From an archaeon (GTDB lineage Archaea; EX4484-52; B79-G9): a DNA stretch of 5,397 nt. The position numbers were made by a program, and so were the translations under genes. The notes under the pieces are model-generated. The model saw nothing but the letters and a program-made list of their open reading frames with translations, was not told the DNA's origin and did no database searches. The DNA lies in contig WSZW01000148.1 of NCBI GenBank assembly GCA_013139905.1, positions 1-5,397 on the forward strand. The letters are read 5' to 3'. Below are positions 1-5,397 of this stretch, in pieces; position 1 is the first letter of the stretch, and every line of letters starts with the position of its first letter.

Positions 1-122
1 TTGGTGATTTCTTCAGTGTTTCCGGTTGTCCTATGTTATGCAGCGAATTTACAAACCTAAAAGCATACACGGATTGCACCGGTGTTTTTGGTGAGTTTGC
101 AGGGATGCCGAGCGGTTGTTAA
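1..122 (+). CDS. Possible 3' end of a Cys-containing protein (partial)
   Basis: The third forward frame is open from the left edge (first full codon at 3) to a TAA at 120-122 and gives 39 residues with four cysteines (residues 9, 13, 25 and 39 of the visible part), ending in PSGC. I do not recognise the family. The spaced cysteines and lack of charge clusters would suit the tail of an exported disulfide-rich protein, perhaps of the same general kind as the secreted protein at the right edge, but no motif proves it. The stretch is much richer in GC (54 of 120 bases) than the 120 bases that follow (25 of 120). One minus-strand frame is also open from 118 to the left edge, so the strand is not certain. 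A real gene end here is plausible but weakly supported. Confidence 0.35.
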   Translation, partial: GDFFSVSGCPMLCSEFTNLKAYTDCTGVFGEFAGMPSGC

Positions 123-170
123 AATCTAATCAAAGTAAATATTGCACTAAATTACAAAACACCATACACA

Positions 171-178
171 TATAACTT
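171..178 (+). promoter_or_regulatory. TATA-like box for the NIF3-ferredoxin-GGR-prenyltransferase cluster
   Basis: TATAACTT lies with its centre about 25 nt upstream of the ATG at 199, where an archaeal TATA box would place transcription start at or next to the start codon. No SD-like purine tract occurs in 179-198, which supports a leaderless mRNA. The surrounding spacer (123-198) is AT-rich and shows nothing else I can name. In such AT-rich DNA a TATA-like string can arise by chance. Confidence 0.5.
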
Positions 179-198
179 CTTGTAAACAAATAACTTAT

Positions 199-951
199 AT
201 GGTTTTACTAAACGATATTGTTTTTTTTCTTGATAAATATTTAGACACAAAAAATTTTGATGATCATTTCACAAATGGACTTGTTGTTGTGGGTGCTAAA
301 ACAGTTACTAAAATAGCTTTAGCTGTGGATCCTTGTATAGATGTGCTAAAAAAAGCAAAAAAACAAGGATGCAAATTGATAATAACTCATCATGGCATTT
401 TTTCAAATGATGATTCCGAACTAAATGAAGTCAACAAAAAACGAATTGATTTTCTTAAAAAAAACAAAATAGCGCTTTATATATCTCATCACCCACTAGA
501 CGTTCATGAAAAAATAGGAAATTCAAAAATAATGGCTAATCTTCTAGGTTTGAAAAACCAAAAACCATTTTTTAAAATAGGTGAACACTTTTACGGTATT
601 TCCGGAGAGCTTGAAATAGATATAAACGAATTAAAAGAAAATATATCTAAAAAAATTGGCTCACTCATTACAGTTCATGATTTTGGCTTAAAAATCACAA
701 AAAGAATTGCGATTGTATCCGGAAGTGGGTGCGACGCAATTAATTGTATGAAAAAGGAAAATATAGATACATTAATTACCGGAACACCCAAACATCATGC
801 ATTTTATGAAGCAAAAGAACTTAAATTAAATGTTTTTTATGCCGGACATTACGCTACGGAAGTATTTGGCGTAAAAACAGTTGGCGAAAAACTTAAAAGT
901 CAGTATAACGAATTAAATATGCAGTTTATTGATTCAGTAACTAATTTATGA
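199..951 (+). CDS. NIF3/DUF34-family dinuclear-metal protein
   Basis: This is a full-length (250 aa) member of the NIF3-like (DUF34, YqfO/YbgI) family. Visible motifs, in order, are NGLVVVG at residues 26-32, the metal-site motif ITHHGIF (His64-His65), SHHPLDVH (97-103) followed by the family's GN...LLGL, VSGSGCDAI near 174-181, ITGTPKHHA (193-201), and the C-terminal AGHYATEVFG (215-224), whose His217 and Glu221 match the conserved metal ligands. All expected ligands are present, so it should bind a pair of divalent metals in the cytosol. The biochemical role of the family is unsettled: proposals include metal insertion or chaperoning and nucleotide-related hydrolysis, and older GTP cyclohydrolase I type 2 labels are not reliable. 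The ATG at 199 has no SD but a TATA-like box about 25 nt upstream, suggesting leaderless translation. It heads a cluster of isoprenoid-lipid genes; why it sits there is unknown. Confidence 0.93.
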   Translation: MVLLNDIVFFLDKYLDTKNFDDHFTNGLVVVGAKTVTKIALAVDPCIDVLKKAKKQGCKLIITHHGIFSNDDSELNEVNKKRIDFLKKNKIALYISHHPLDVHEKIGNSKIMANLLGLKNQKPFFKIGEHFYGISGELEIDINELKENISKKIGSLITVHDFGLKITKRIAIVSGSGCDAINCMKKENIDTLITGTPKHHAFYEAKELKLNVFYAGHYATEVFGVKTVGEKLKSQYNELNMQFIDSVTNL

Positions 952-964
952 GTGTGAAAATATA

Positions 965-1144
965 ATGGTTTTAAAAGTAAATAACGATAAATGTTTACGT
1001 TGTGGTGGTTGTGTATCTGTGTGCCCTCAAGCGTGTATAGATTTACACGAAGTTAAAGGAATACAAATTAATAAGCTTAAATGTAATTCCTGTGGTATTT
1101 GTGTTACGTTTTGTCCTGCTAAAGCACTCGTTTTAAAAAAATGA
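965..1144 (+). CDS. Small 2[4Fe-4S] ferredoxin, likely electron donor to GGR
   Basis: This 59-aa protein has two complete CxxCxxCxxxCP motifs: Cys10, 13, 16, 20 and Cys40, 43, 46, 50. That is the classical bacterial-type ferredoxin fold with two [4Fe-4S] clusters and almost nothing else. An extra Cys24 follows the first motif. It starts 13 nt after the NIF3 stop and ends 19 nt before the GGR start, so it is almost certainly co-transcribed with both. In Methanosarcina acetivorans a ferredoxin encoded beside its GGR is needed for full saturation of archaeal lipids in a heterologous host, so the placement here predicts a dedicated electron donor. The ATG at 965 is the only sensible start, because the next in-frame codons upstream run into the NIF3 end and contain no ATG or GTG close by. 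No strong SD is visible. Function as a ferredoxin is clear; the partner is inferred from position. Confidence 0.94.
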   Translation: MVLKVNNDKCLRCGGCVSVCPQACIDLHEVKGIQINKLKCNSCGICVTFCPAKALVLKK

Positions 1145-1163
1145 ATTATTTACGTGAATATTT

Positions 1164-2357
1164 ATGCAACTCAAAAAAAATTATGATGTGATTATTGTTG
1201 GAGCAGGTCCCGGCGGAGCTATGGCTGCACGAAAATGTGCACAAGGCGGACTAGACACACTACTTCTAGAAAAACGACAGGAAATCGGGGCACCCAAACG
1301 ATGCGGTGAAGGTATTTCAATACCAATATTATTAGAATTAGGATTTAAAGGAAATGAAAATTTTGTAATGCGAAAAATAAATGGTTCGATTATAATTCCA
1401 CCCAACAAAAAAGAAGTATTGATAGATTATAGTGCTCTGGGTTTTAACGGTGCTATTGTTGAGCGAAAACTTTTTGATAAAGCACTTTGTTATAAAGCAG
1501 CAGATGCTGGTGCAAAAATAATTGCAAAAGCAACAGTTGTTAATGTACTTAAAAAAAATGAAAAAATAATTGGTATTTCCGTATCAATTGATGGAAAAAT
1601 CCATAACCTCTATTCTAAAATTGTTATTGCTGCAGATGGTGTTGAATCAAAAATAGCGCGCATGGCAGGTATAAATACAACAAATATTGCATATAATATG
1701 GATTCCGGATACCAATATGAAATGGCCGGAATAAAAATAAAGGATCCTAATAAAATTTATCTATATTTTGGAAATAATATTGCCCCACGCGGATATATCT
1801 GGATTTTTCCAAAAGGTAAAACCGTTGCAAATGTGGGTATTGGTATTGCAGGACATCATGATAAGACCGCAAAAGAATATTTAGATGAATGGATTGAAAC
1901 ACAACCAAATATTAAAAAAGGATCCATCATTGAAGTGAATGCTGGCGGAATACCCGTTGGTGGATTTTTAAAAAATATGGTTCTTGATAATTTTATGGTT
2001 GTGGGGGATGCCGCACATCAAGTAAATCCCGCACATGGCGGAGGGATTGGTGAGGCGGCTAGAGCCGGGACTTTAGCGGCAAAAATTGCAATAAAAGCCA
2101 TACGTTCCAAAAATATAAGCAAAAAATTTCTTGAGGAATACAATCAAGTTTGGTGGGCGAAATACGGAAACAATCTAGAAAATATTGAAAAATATCGTTT
2201 ATTATTTGAAAAATTAAGTGATGAAGATATGAATTTAATTACTGCATCAATTAATGGAAATGATATTTTGGATATTTCAAAAGGTAATGGCAAAACACTT
2301 ATAGATACACTTATAAAACATCCGAAATTATTCAAACTTTCAAGACATATTTTTTAA
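1164..2357 (+). CDS. Geranylgeranyl reductase family flavoprotein (GGR)
   Basis: This is a 397-aa FAD-dependent reductase of the geranylgeranyl reductase family, which hydrogenates double bonds of isoprenoid chains in archaeal ether lipids and, in some archaea, dolichyl carriers. It shows the N-terminal Rossmann GAGPGG (residues 13-18), EKR (36-38) at the end of the second strand, the RCGEG motif with Cys47, ADG at 157-159, the substrate-side YxWxFP motif (Tyr211, Trp213, Phe215, Pro216) followed by PKG, ANVGIGI (222-228), and the FAD-binding GDAAHQVNPAHGGG (281-294). Length and motif order are normal for the euryarchaeal-type enzyme. An in-frame TGA at 1155-1157 makes ATG 1164 the first possible start, and GTGA at 1154-1157 is a weak SD with a 6-nt spacer. 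Nineteen nucleotides separate it from the ferredoxin, its probable electron donor. Exact substrate (archaeol precursors, polyprenyl phosphate, or both) cannot be read from sequence. Confidence 0.92.
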   Translation: MQLKKNYDVIIVGAGPGGAMAARKCAQGGLDTLLLEKRQEIGAPKRCGEGISIPILLELGFKGNENFVMRKINGSIIIPPNKKEVLIDYSALGFNGAIVERKLFDKALCYKAADAGAKIIAKATVVNVLKKNEKIIGISVSIDGKIHNLYSKIVIAADGVESKIARMAGINTTNIAYNMDSGYQYEMAGIKIKDPNKIYLYFGNNIAPRGYIWIFPKGKTVANVGIGIAGHHDKTAKEYLDEWIETQPNIKKGSIIEVNAGGIPVGGFLKNMVLDNFMVVGDAAHQVNPAHGGGIGEAARAGTLAAKIAIKAIRSKNISKKFLEEYNQVWWAKYGNNLENIEKYRLLFEKLSDEDMNLITASINGNDILDISKGNGKTLIDTLIKHPKLFKLSRHIF

Positions 2358-2379
2358 ATTAAATAATAATAAAATCATG

Positions 2380-2384
2380 AAGGT
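2380..2384 (+). promoter_or_regulatory. SD-like site supporting start at 2392
   Basis: AAGGT ends 7 nt before the ATG at 2392, a normal SD distance. The earlier in-frame ATG at 2377 is preceded only by A/T with no purine SD. This favours the shorter prenyltransferase start. The match is short, so the longer start stays possible. Confidence 0.4.
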
Positions 2385-2391
2385 TATATTT

Positions 2392-3081
2392 ATGGGCGAA
2401 AAATTAGAGCATTTAGGCATAATCATGGATGGTAATCGTAGATTTGCAAAACGACTACTTAAAAAGCCATGGAATGGTCATTCCTGGGGTGCTAGAAAAG
2501 TAGAAAAAGTACTAGATTGGTGTTATGAACAAAAAATACATATTGTAACGCTTTACGCACTTTCACTTGAAAATATAAATACGCGATCTAAAAAAGAACT
2601 TGATTTTTTGTTGGATTTATTTAAAAAAGAATTAACTAGTGAAAATTTTCATAATAAAATACATAAAAACAAAACATGTGTACGTTTTTTTGGCAAATTA
2701 GAACTATTACCTGACGAATTACAAAAAGTATTGCAAAATATTGTTGAAACTACTAAAAATTATAATAGCACATATCTTAATTTTGCAATCGCATATTCTG
2801 GTAGACAAGAATTAATTGATGCAATAAAAAAACTGGATAAAAAAGAAATAGATTCGCTAGATATTAAACAATTTGAAAAAAAACTTTACACTCAATGCAT
2901 AAAAGATCCGGATTTAATAATAAGAACCTCCGGTGAAAAACGAAGTTCTGGATTTCTTTTATGGCAATCTGCATACAGTGAATATTGCTTCATAGATAAA
3001 TTGTGGCCAGAACTTGACAAAAAAGATTTTATGGCAGCTATTGATGATTACAAAAAAAGACAAAGACGATTTGGATGCTAA
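2392..3081 (+). CDS. uppS: Cis-prenyltransferase (undecaprenyl/dolichyl diphosphate synthase family)
   Basis: The protein is 229 aa from ATG 2392 (234 aa if ATG 2377 is used; residue numbers here follow the longer form). It condenses isopentenyl diphosphate units in cis onto an allylic primer to give the polyprenyl diphosphate that becomes the membrane glycan carrier. The catalytic Asp is in IIMDGNRRFAKR (Asp18). Also present are NGHSWGARKV (33-42, His35), TLYALSLEN (58-66), YSGRQEL (140-146), the diphosphate-binding RTSGEKR (183-189), LLWQSAYSEYCFID (194-207, Glu202), LWPEL and the terminal RRFG. Bacterial enzymes usually read DGNGRWA; DGNRRFA resembles archaeal and eukaryotic dolichyl-type enzymes. 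ATG 2392 was chosen because AAGGT lies 7 nt upstream. The gene follows the GGR by 34 nt (19 nt for the longer start) and probably shares its mRNA, which suggests that its product is saturated by a GGR. Chain length cannot be predicted here. Confidence 0.93.
   Translation: MGEKLEHLGIIMDGNRRFAKRLLKKPWNGHSWGARKVEKVLDWCYEQKIHIVTLYALSLENINTRSKKELDFLLDLFKKELTSENFHNKIHKNKTCVRFFGKLELLPDELQKVLQNIVETTKNYNSTYLNFAIAYSGRQELIDAIKKLDKKEIDSLDIKQFEKKLYTQCIKDPDLIIRTSGEKRSSGFLLWQSAYSEYCFIDKLWPELDKKDFMAAIDDYKKRQRRFGC
3052..3058 (-). terminator. Possible T-tract terminator of the minus-strand GGR paralogue
   Basis: Seven consecutive A on the plus strand give a T7 on the minus strand, starting about 20 nt past the stop of the minus-strand gene and lying inside the end of the prenyltransferase coding region. 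Archaeal RNA polymerase can terminate at T-tracts without a hairpin. T-runs of this size are common in this DNA, so support is modest. Confidence 0.25.
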
Positions 3082-4217
3082 ATAATTATATTTAATATTT
3101 TTTTAATAAATACAACATACGGCAACCACACACGAGGCTTTAAAATTAATTTTTTGATTATTTTATTTGGATAATCCATATCTCCATGTTTTTTTAAGAA
3201 ATCCGTTACTTCTTTTCTGGATGATATATATACAAATTTATCGAGTTGTTTATCATTCAAACTGTTTAAAAATTTTCGAAACATTTGCGCGTATTTAAGA
3301 TCTCTGCCAATTTCTTTTCTCCATAATTTTTCATAAGATTTAAGTAGTTTTAAATTATCATTTTTTAATGCATCACAAACACAATTGGCCGCTATTGTGG
3401 CTGCACGCATACCCATAACAACGCCACCACCCGTTGTTGCTTTGGTGTGTCCTGCAGCATCACCGACAAGAAGTGAATTTTTAATTACTGTAATTTTCCG
3501 ACACTCTAAGGGTATTACTCCGGCAGTTGTTGATATATTTTTAGCAAATGTTTTGTTTTTTTTGAATTTTTCAAAAAACTTTTTTGTATTTAATTCTGTT
3601 GCAATTCCCAATTCATAATCTGTTTTTCGCGGAATTTTCCATGCAAAAAAACCAGGAGCCACTTTATTTCCAAGATAAAGCTCAACAAAATCTTGTTTTT
3701 GTGTTTTGTCATATAAATTTATAATTCCTACGATTTTTTTTTCAAGTTTAGGATATTCATATATTTTTGCAACTGTTGAATTTGGACCATCGGCACCGAC
3801 AATTATTTTATATTTTATTTTTGTTTCATTTGAAAAATATGCTGTATTTTTTTTACAATCAATAAGACGTGTTTTTGTTTTCAATATTGCGCCTGTGCTT
3901 TTCGCCTCAATTGCCAAACGATAATCAAAAACAGTTCTATCTACAACGTATGCTTGTGTTTTTTTTGTTTTTATTTCAAGTTTATTTTTCGATGGAGAAT
4001 AGATAACTGCGCCTTTTATCTCTTTTAATATTTCATTTTTTTTAAGGGTTGTTAGCTCTAAGATATTTTTAGAAAAAAGACCGGAACACTGCTGCGGAGT
4101 TCCCGGATTTTCACGAGAATCTACAAGAATTACATCATATCCTTTTTTGGCGATATGTTTTGCAATTGTCGAACCTGCAGAACCCGCACCAACTATTAAA
4201 ACATCACAACATTCCAT
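3078..4217 (-). CDS. Second, divergent geranylgeranyl reductase family flavoprotein
   Basis: This 379-aa FAD-dependent oxidoreductase belongs to the same family as the plus-strand GGR. It has the Rossmann GAGSAG (residues 10-15), VDSR (32-35), QCSG with Cys44 in place of the other copy's RCGEG, VDRTVFDYRL (92-101), GADGPNS (141-147), APGFFAWKIP (187-196) as its version of the YxWxFP motif (Phe191, Trp193, Ile195, Pro196), and VGDAAGHTKATTGGG (251-265). The C-terminal tail (360-379) is hydrophobic with scattered Lys and may touch the membrane. Key FAD residues and the conserved Cys are kept, so it should be active, but the changed substrate motif suggests a different isoprenoid substrate. An in-frame TAA at 4223-4221 makes the ATG at 4217-4215 the first possible start; a TATA box 26-28 nt upstream and no SD suggest a leaderless mRNA. 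Its TAG overlaps the prenyltransferase TAA. Assignment to the family is firm, exact substrate is not. Confidence 0.88.
   Translation of the reverse strand: MECCDVLIVGAGSAGSTIAKHIAKKGYDVILVDSRENPGTPQQCSGLFSKNILELTTLKKNEILKEIKGAVIYSPSKNKLEIKTKKTQAYVVDRTVFDYRLAIEAKSTGAILKTKTRLIDCKKNTAYFSNETKIKYKIIVGADGPNSTVAKIYEYPKLEKKIVGIINLYDKTQKQDFVELYLGNKVAPGFFAWKIPRKTDYELGIATELNTKKFFEKFKKNKTFAKNISTTAGVIPLECRKITVIKNSLLVGDAAGHTKATTGGGVVMGMRAATIAANCVCDALKNDNLKLLKSYEKLWRKEIGRDLKYAQMFRKFLNSLNDKQLDKFVYISSRKEVTDFLKKHGDMDYPNKIIKKLILKPRVWLPYVVFIKKILNIII
3098..3104 (+). terminator. Possible T-tract terminator of the plus-strand cluster
   Basis: A T7 run begins 17 nt after the prenyltransferase stop, inside the last codons of the opposing gene, within an AT-only stretch (about 3080-3110). 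It is placed as an archaeal intrinsic T-tract terminator would be. I see no hairpin. Evidence is position and base content only. Confidence 0.3.
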
Positions 4218-4239
4218 AAATTATTATAATCTTTGAAAT

Positions 4240-4247
4240 TTTATATA
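4240..4247. promoter_or_regulatory. Shared palindromic TATA box of a divergent promoter
   Basis: The 60-nt spacer between the two divergent starts holds one clear TATA element: TTTATATA on the plus strand, TATATAAA on the minus strand, with a self-complementary TATATA core (4242-4247). Its centre is 26-28 nt from the minus-strand ATG, ideal for a leaderless transcript, and about 34 nt from the plus-strand ATG at 4278, which would leave a leader of several nucleotides. No second convincing TATA box was found for the plus direction, so both genes may use this one. Confidence 0.55.
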
Positions 4248-4277
4248 GGAGCCAATACAAAATAGTAATAGATATTT

Positions 4278-5397
4278 ATGAATTTAAAATATTTGATTGT
4301 TTTTATTTTGGTATTTGGATTAATTCCTTCAGCAAATGCGTCAACATGTACTGTTAAAGATACGGGTTGTATTGTGGGTGTAGAGCAATGTTTATTTTCT
4401 ATGTTTTCCCAAACTAATTCACACGTTGCTAAGTGTGGTTCTCCATTTTATACTTTAGATGTTTGTTGTACATCAGATTCTGATTTTAACACAGATAATT
4501 GCTATTTAAATACAACGGGCAATGGTAATTGTAACATTGGCGAAGGTGAAATAATTTCAATGTATAATATTACAAATTCTCATGCAGAACTATACGGACA
4601 GAATAATTACAACAATACCGTTTGTTGTGATGCCCCCGTAACCTGGGATAGTTACGATTGTCATTTTAATACATCTTCAACGTGTGAATTAGGAGAAACT
4701 GCTGTTATTACTATGTATAATTACACAAATTCTCATGTGGGAAATCTTTCAATCTACGACAATATTTTATGCTGTAATAAAGAAGATAATACACCACCAA
4801 GCGCAATTGTTACTTATATGCCAATAGTTCCTTCATCAAGTATTACATTTAATGTAAATTGTGCTGATTTAGGTGGTTCCGGTTGCGATTATGTGAATAT
4901 TAGCAGTTATGATTCTGTATCCGGCATATATAATAATTCTTGTGTTGCAAATGGTTTTATGGCTGGGATGTCTTCATGTGCTATAAGTCTTTCTACTTGC
5001 GAATACAATACATACGATATTAATGTAAGTGTTTGGGATTCATACGGAAACAATAATGATACAATAAATTATGGTTCGTTCCAAGTAAAAAAAGCGGACG
5101 GTTGTGCTTGTTTAACGGATGATGATTGTGCTGAATCTTGTGTGGATAATATTTGTTCTTCTTCGGGCAATGAACCATTCGTCTATTTTAATCGTGCAAC
5201 AACAGCCACAACAGTAAAACTAAGTACTATAGAAACTATATATGTAAATGTTAAAAATCCTACCTACGCAACAAAATCCGTTCCGTTATATCTTGGTAGT
5301 TTTGATAATATTAAAAATTGGGTTTGGTTCGACGGACATAAATATGACAGCGGTCGACGAAATATTAGCATTCAATTAGGCCCTAAAGAAGAACGTA
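4278..5397 (+). CDS. Secreted Cys-rich repeat protein, N-terminal part (runs off right edge)
   Basis: The frame from ATG 4278 is open to the window end (373 codons plus one base). An in-frame TAG at 4269-4271 makes this the first start; there is no SD. A signal peptide is clear: Lys4, a hydrophobic core at 5-17 and an ANA cleavage site at 19-21. Residues 24-166 hold three copies of a Cys-rich repeat centred on TNSH(V/A) and ending in CC. Residues about 172-270 look like an Ig-like/beta-sandwich domain (TPPSAIVTY start, strand-like alternation, paired Cys). Residues 276-293 form a compact Cys cluster, CxCx5Cx3Cx4C. From about 299 another beta-rich domain begins and is cut by the edge. Eleven N-X-S/T sequons are present (Asn78, 97, 112, 131, 148, 156, 207, 219, 249, 260, 362). 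It is therefore probably an exported, disulfide-bonded, possibly glycosylated surface protein. I cannot name a specific function; adhesion or surface structure is a guess. Confidence 0.85.
   Translation, partial: MNLKYLIVFILVFGLIPSANASTCTVKDTGCIVGVEQCLFSMFSQTNSHVAKCGSPFYTLDVCCTSDSDFNTDNCYLNTTGNGNCNIGEGEIISMYNITNSHAELYGQNNYNNTVCCDAPVTWDSYDCHFNTSSTCELGETAVITMYNYTNSHVGNLSIYDNILCCNKEDNTPPSAIVTYMPIVPSSSITFNVNCADLGGSGCDYVNISSYDSVSGIYNNSCVANGFMAGMSSCAISLSTCEYNTYDINVSVWDSYGNNNDTINYGSFQVKKADGCACLTDDDCAESCVDNICSSSGNEPFVYFNRATTATTVKLSTIETIYVNVKNPTYATKSVPLYLGSFDNIKNWVWFDGHKYDSGRRNISIQLGPKEER
4347..4775 (+). repeat. Three tandem coding repeats (TNSHV...CC unit)
   Basis: The units cover residues 24-64, 75-117 and 128-166 of the secreted protein (4347-4469, 4500-4628, 4659-4775), with lengths of 41, 43 and 39 residues and linkers of 10 residues. 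Each starts with Cys, has a second Cys 7-10 residues later, a Met exactly 4 residues before the Thr of TNSH, and CC 12-14 residues after the His. Units 2 and 3 are closest, also at the DNA level: the 25 nt from 4560 and from 4713 differ at only about 3 positions. Unit 1 is more diverged and has two extra Cys. Confidence 0.85.

Noticed and set aside
77..84. Perfect 8-bp palindrome CACCGGTG
   Set aside because: It does not extend beyond 8 bp, lies in a possible coding frame and has no partner copy, so chance is sufficient.
101..125. String resembling the D-arm of a Leu/Ser tRNA (GCCGAGCGGTTG)
   Set aside because: No matching 3' acceptor strand, no T-arm and no anticodon stem follow in the next 100 bases, and the stretch reads through as codons.
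948..965. ATG overlapping the NIF3 stop (ATGA) as an alternative ferredoxin start
   Set aside because: It is in a different frame from the ferredoxin and meets a TAA after five codons.
1173..1180. A8 run at codons 4-6 of the GGR, a possible phase-variation tract
   Set aside because: Runs of 7-9 A or T are frequent throughout this AT-rich DNA, also in genes with no reason to switch.
1181..1408. Open frame antisense to the GGR start
   Set aside because: It mirrors the strongly conserved FAD-binding region of the sense gene, has low-complexity Ser/Pro/Ile content and no recognisable domain. The same applies to antisense open stretches at 2144-2335, 3385-3618 and 3706-3924.
4248..4251. GGAG upstream of the secreted-protein gene as an SD site
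   Set aside because: It lies about 26 nt before the ATG, far too distant, and abuts the TATA box where transcription would not yet have begun.
1..5397. CRISPR array, insertion sequence, tRNA or rRNA
   Set aside because: No regularly spaced direct repeats outside the coding repeats, no transposase motifs or terminal inverted repeats, and no rRNA or complete tRNA sequence were seen.

Overview
The window looks archaeal. It has a geranylgeranyl reductase (GGR) preceded by a small 2[4Fe-4S] ferredoxin, a cis-prenyltransferase with the DGNRRFA signature typical of archaeal and eukaryotic enzymes, and TATA-like boxes 25-28 nt upstream of start codons that lack a Shine-Dalgarno (SD) site, as in leaderless archaeal transcripts. 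The DNA is strongly AT-rich and the genes are tightly packed. Together with the Cys- and Asn-rich secreted protein at the right edge, this would fit an uncultured, possibly DPANN-type archaeon, but the lineage cannot be fixed from the sequence alone.

Layout, left to right: (a) 1-122, a higher-GC stretch that may hold the last 39 codons of a Cys-containing protein; (b) 123-198, AT-rich intergenic DNA with a TATA-like box; (c) 199-3081, a co-directional cluster with gaps of 13, 19 and 19-34 nt: NIF3/DUF34 metalloprotein, a 59-aa ferredoxin, a GGR, and an undecaprenyl/dolichyl-type cis-prenyltransferase; (d) 3078-4217 on the minus strand, a second, divergent GGR-family flavoprotein whose stop codon overlaps the prenyltransferase stop; (e) 4218-4277, a 60-nt divergent spacer with one palindromic TATATA core; (f) 4278 to the right edge, the N-terminal 373 residues of a secreted, Cys-rich, sequon-rich protein with three copies of a TNSHV...CC repeat.

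Read together, the ferredoxin-GGR-prenyltransferase cluster looks like an isoprenoid-lipid module. The prenyltransferase would make the long cis-polyprenyl chain used as a glycan carrier, and the ferredoxin would feed electrons to the GGR, which saturates isoprenoid chains of membrane lipids, of the carrier, or of both. The second GGR paralogue could take the other substrate. The neighbouring secreted protein has 11 N-X-S/T sequons, so it is a plausible client of glycosylation on such a carrier; that link is inference from proximity. The role of the NIF3-family protein in the cluster is unknown.
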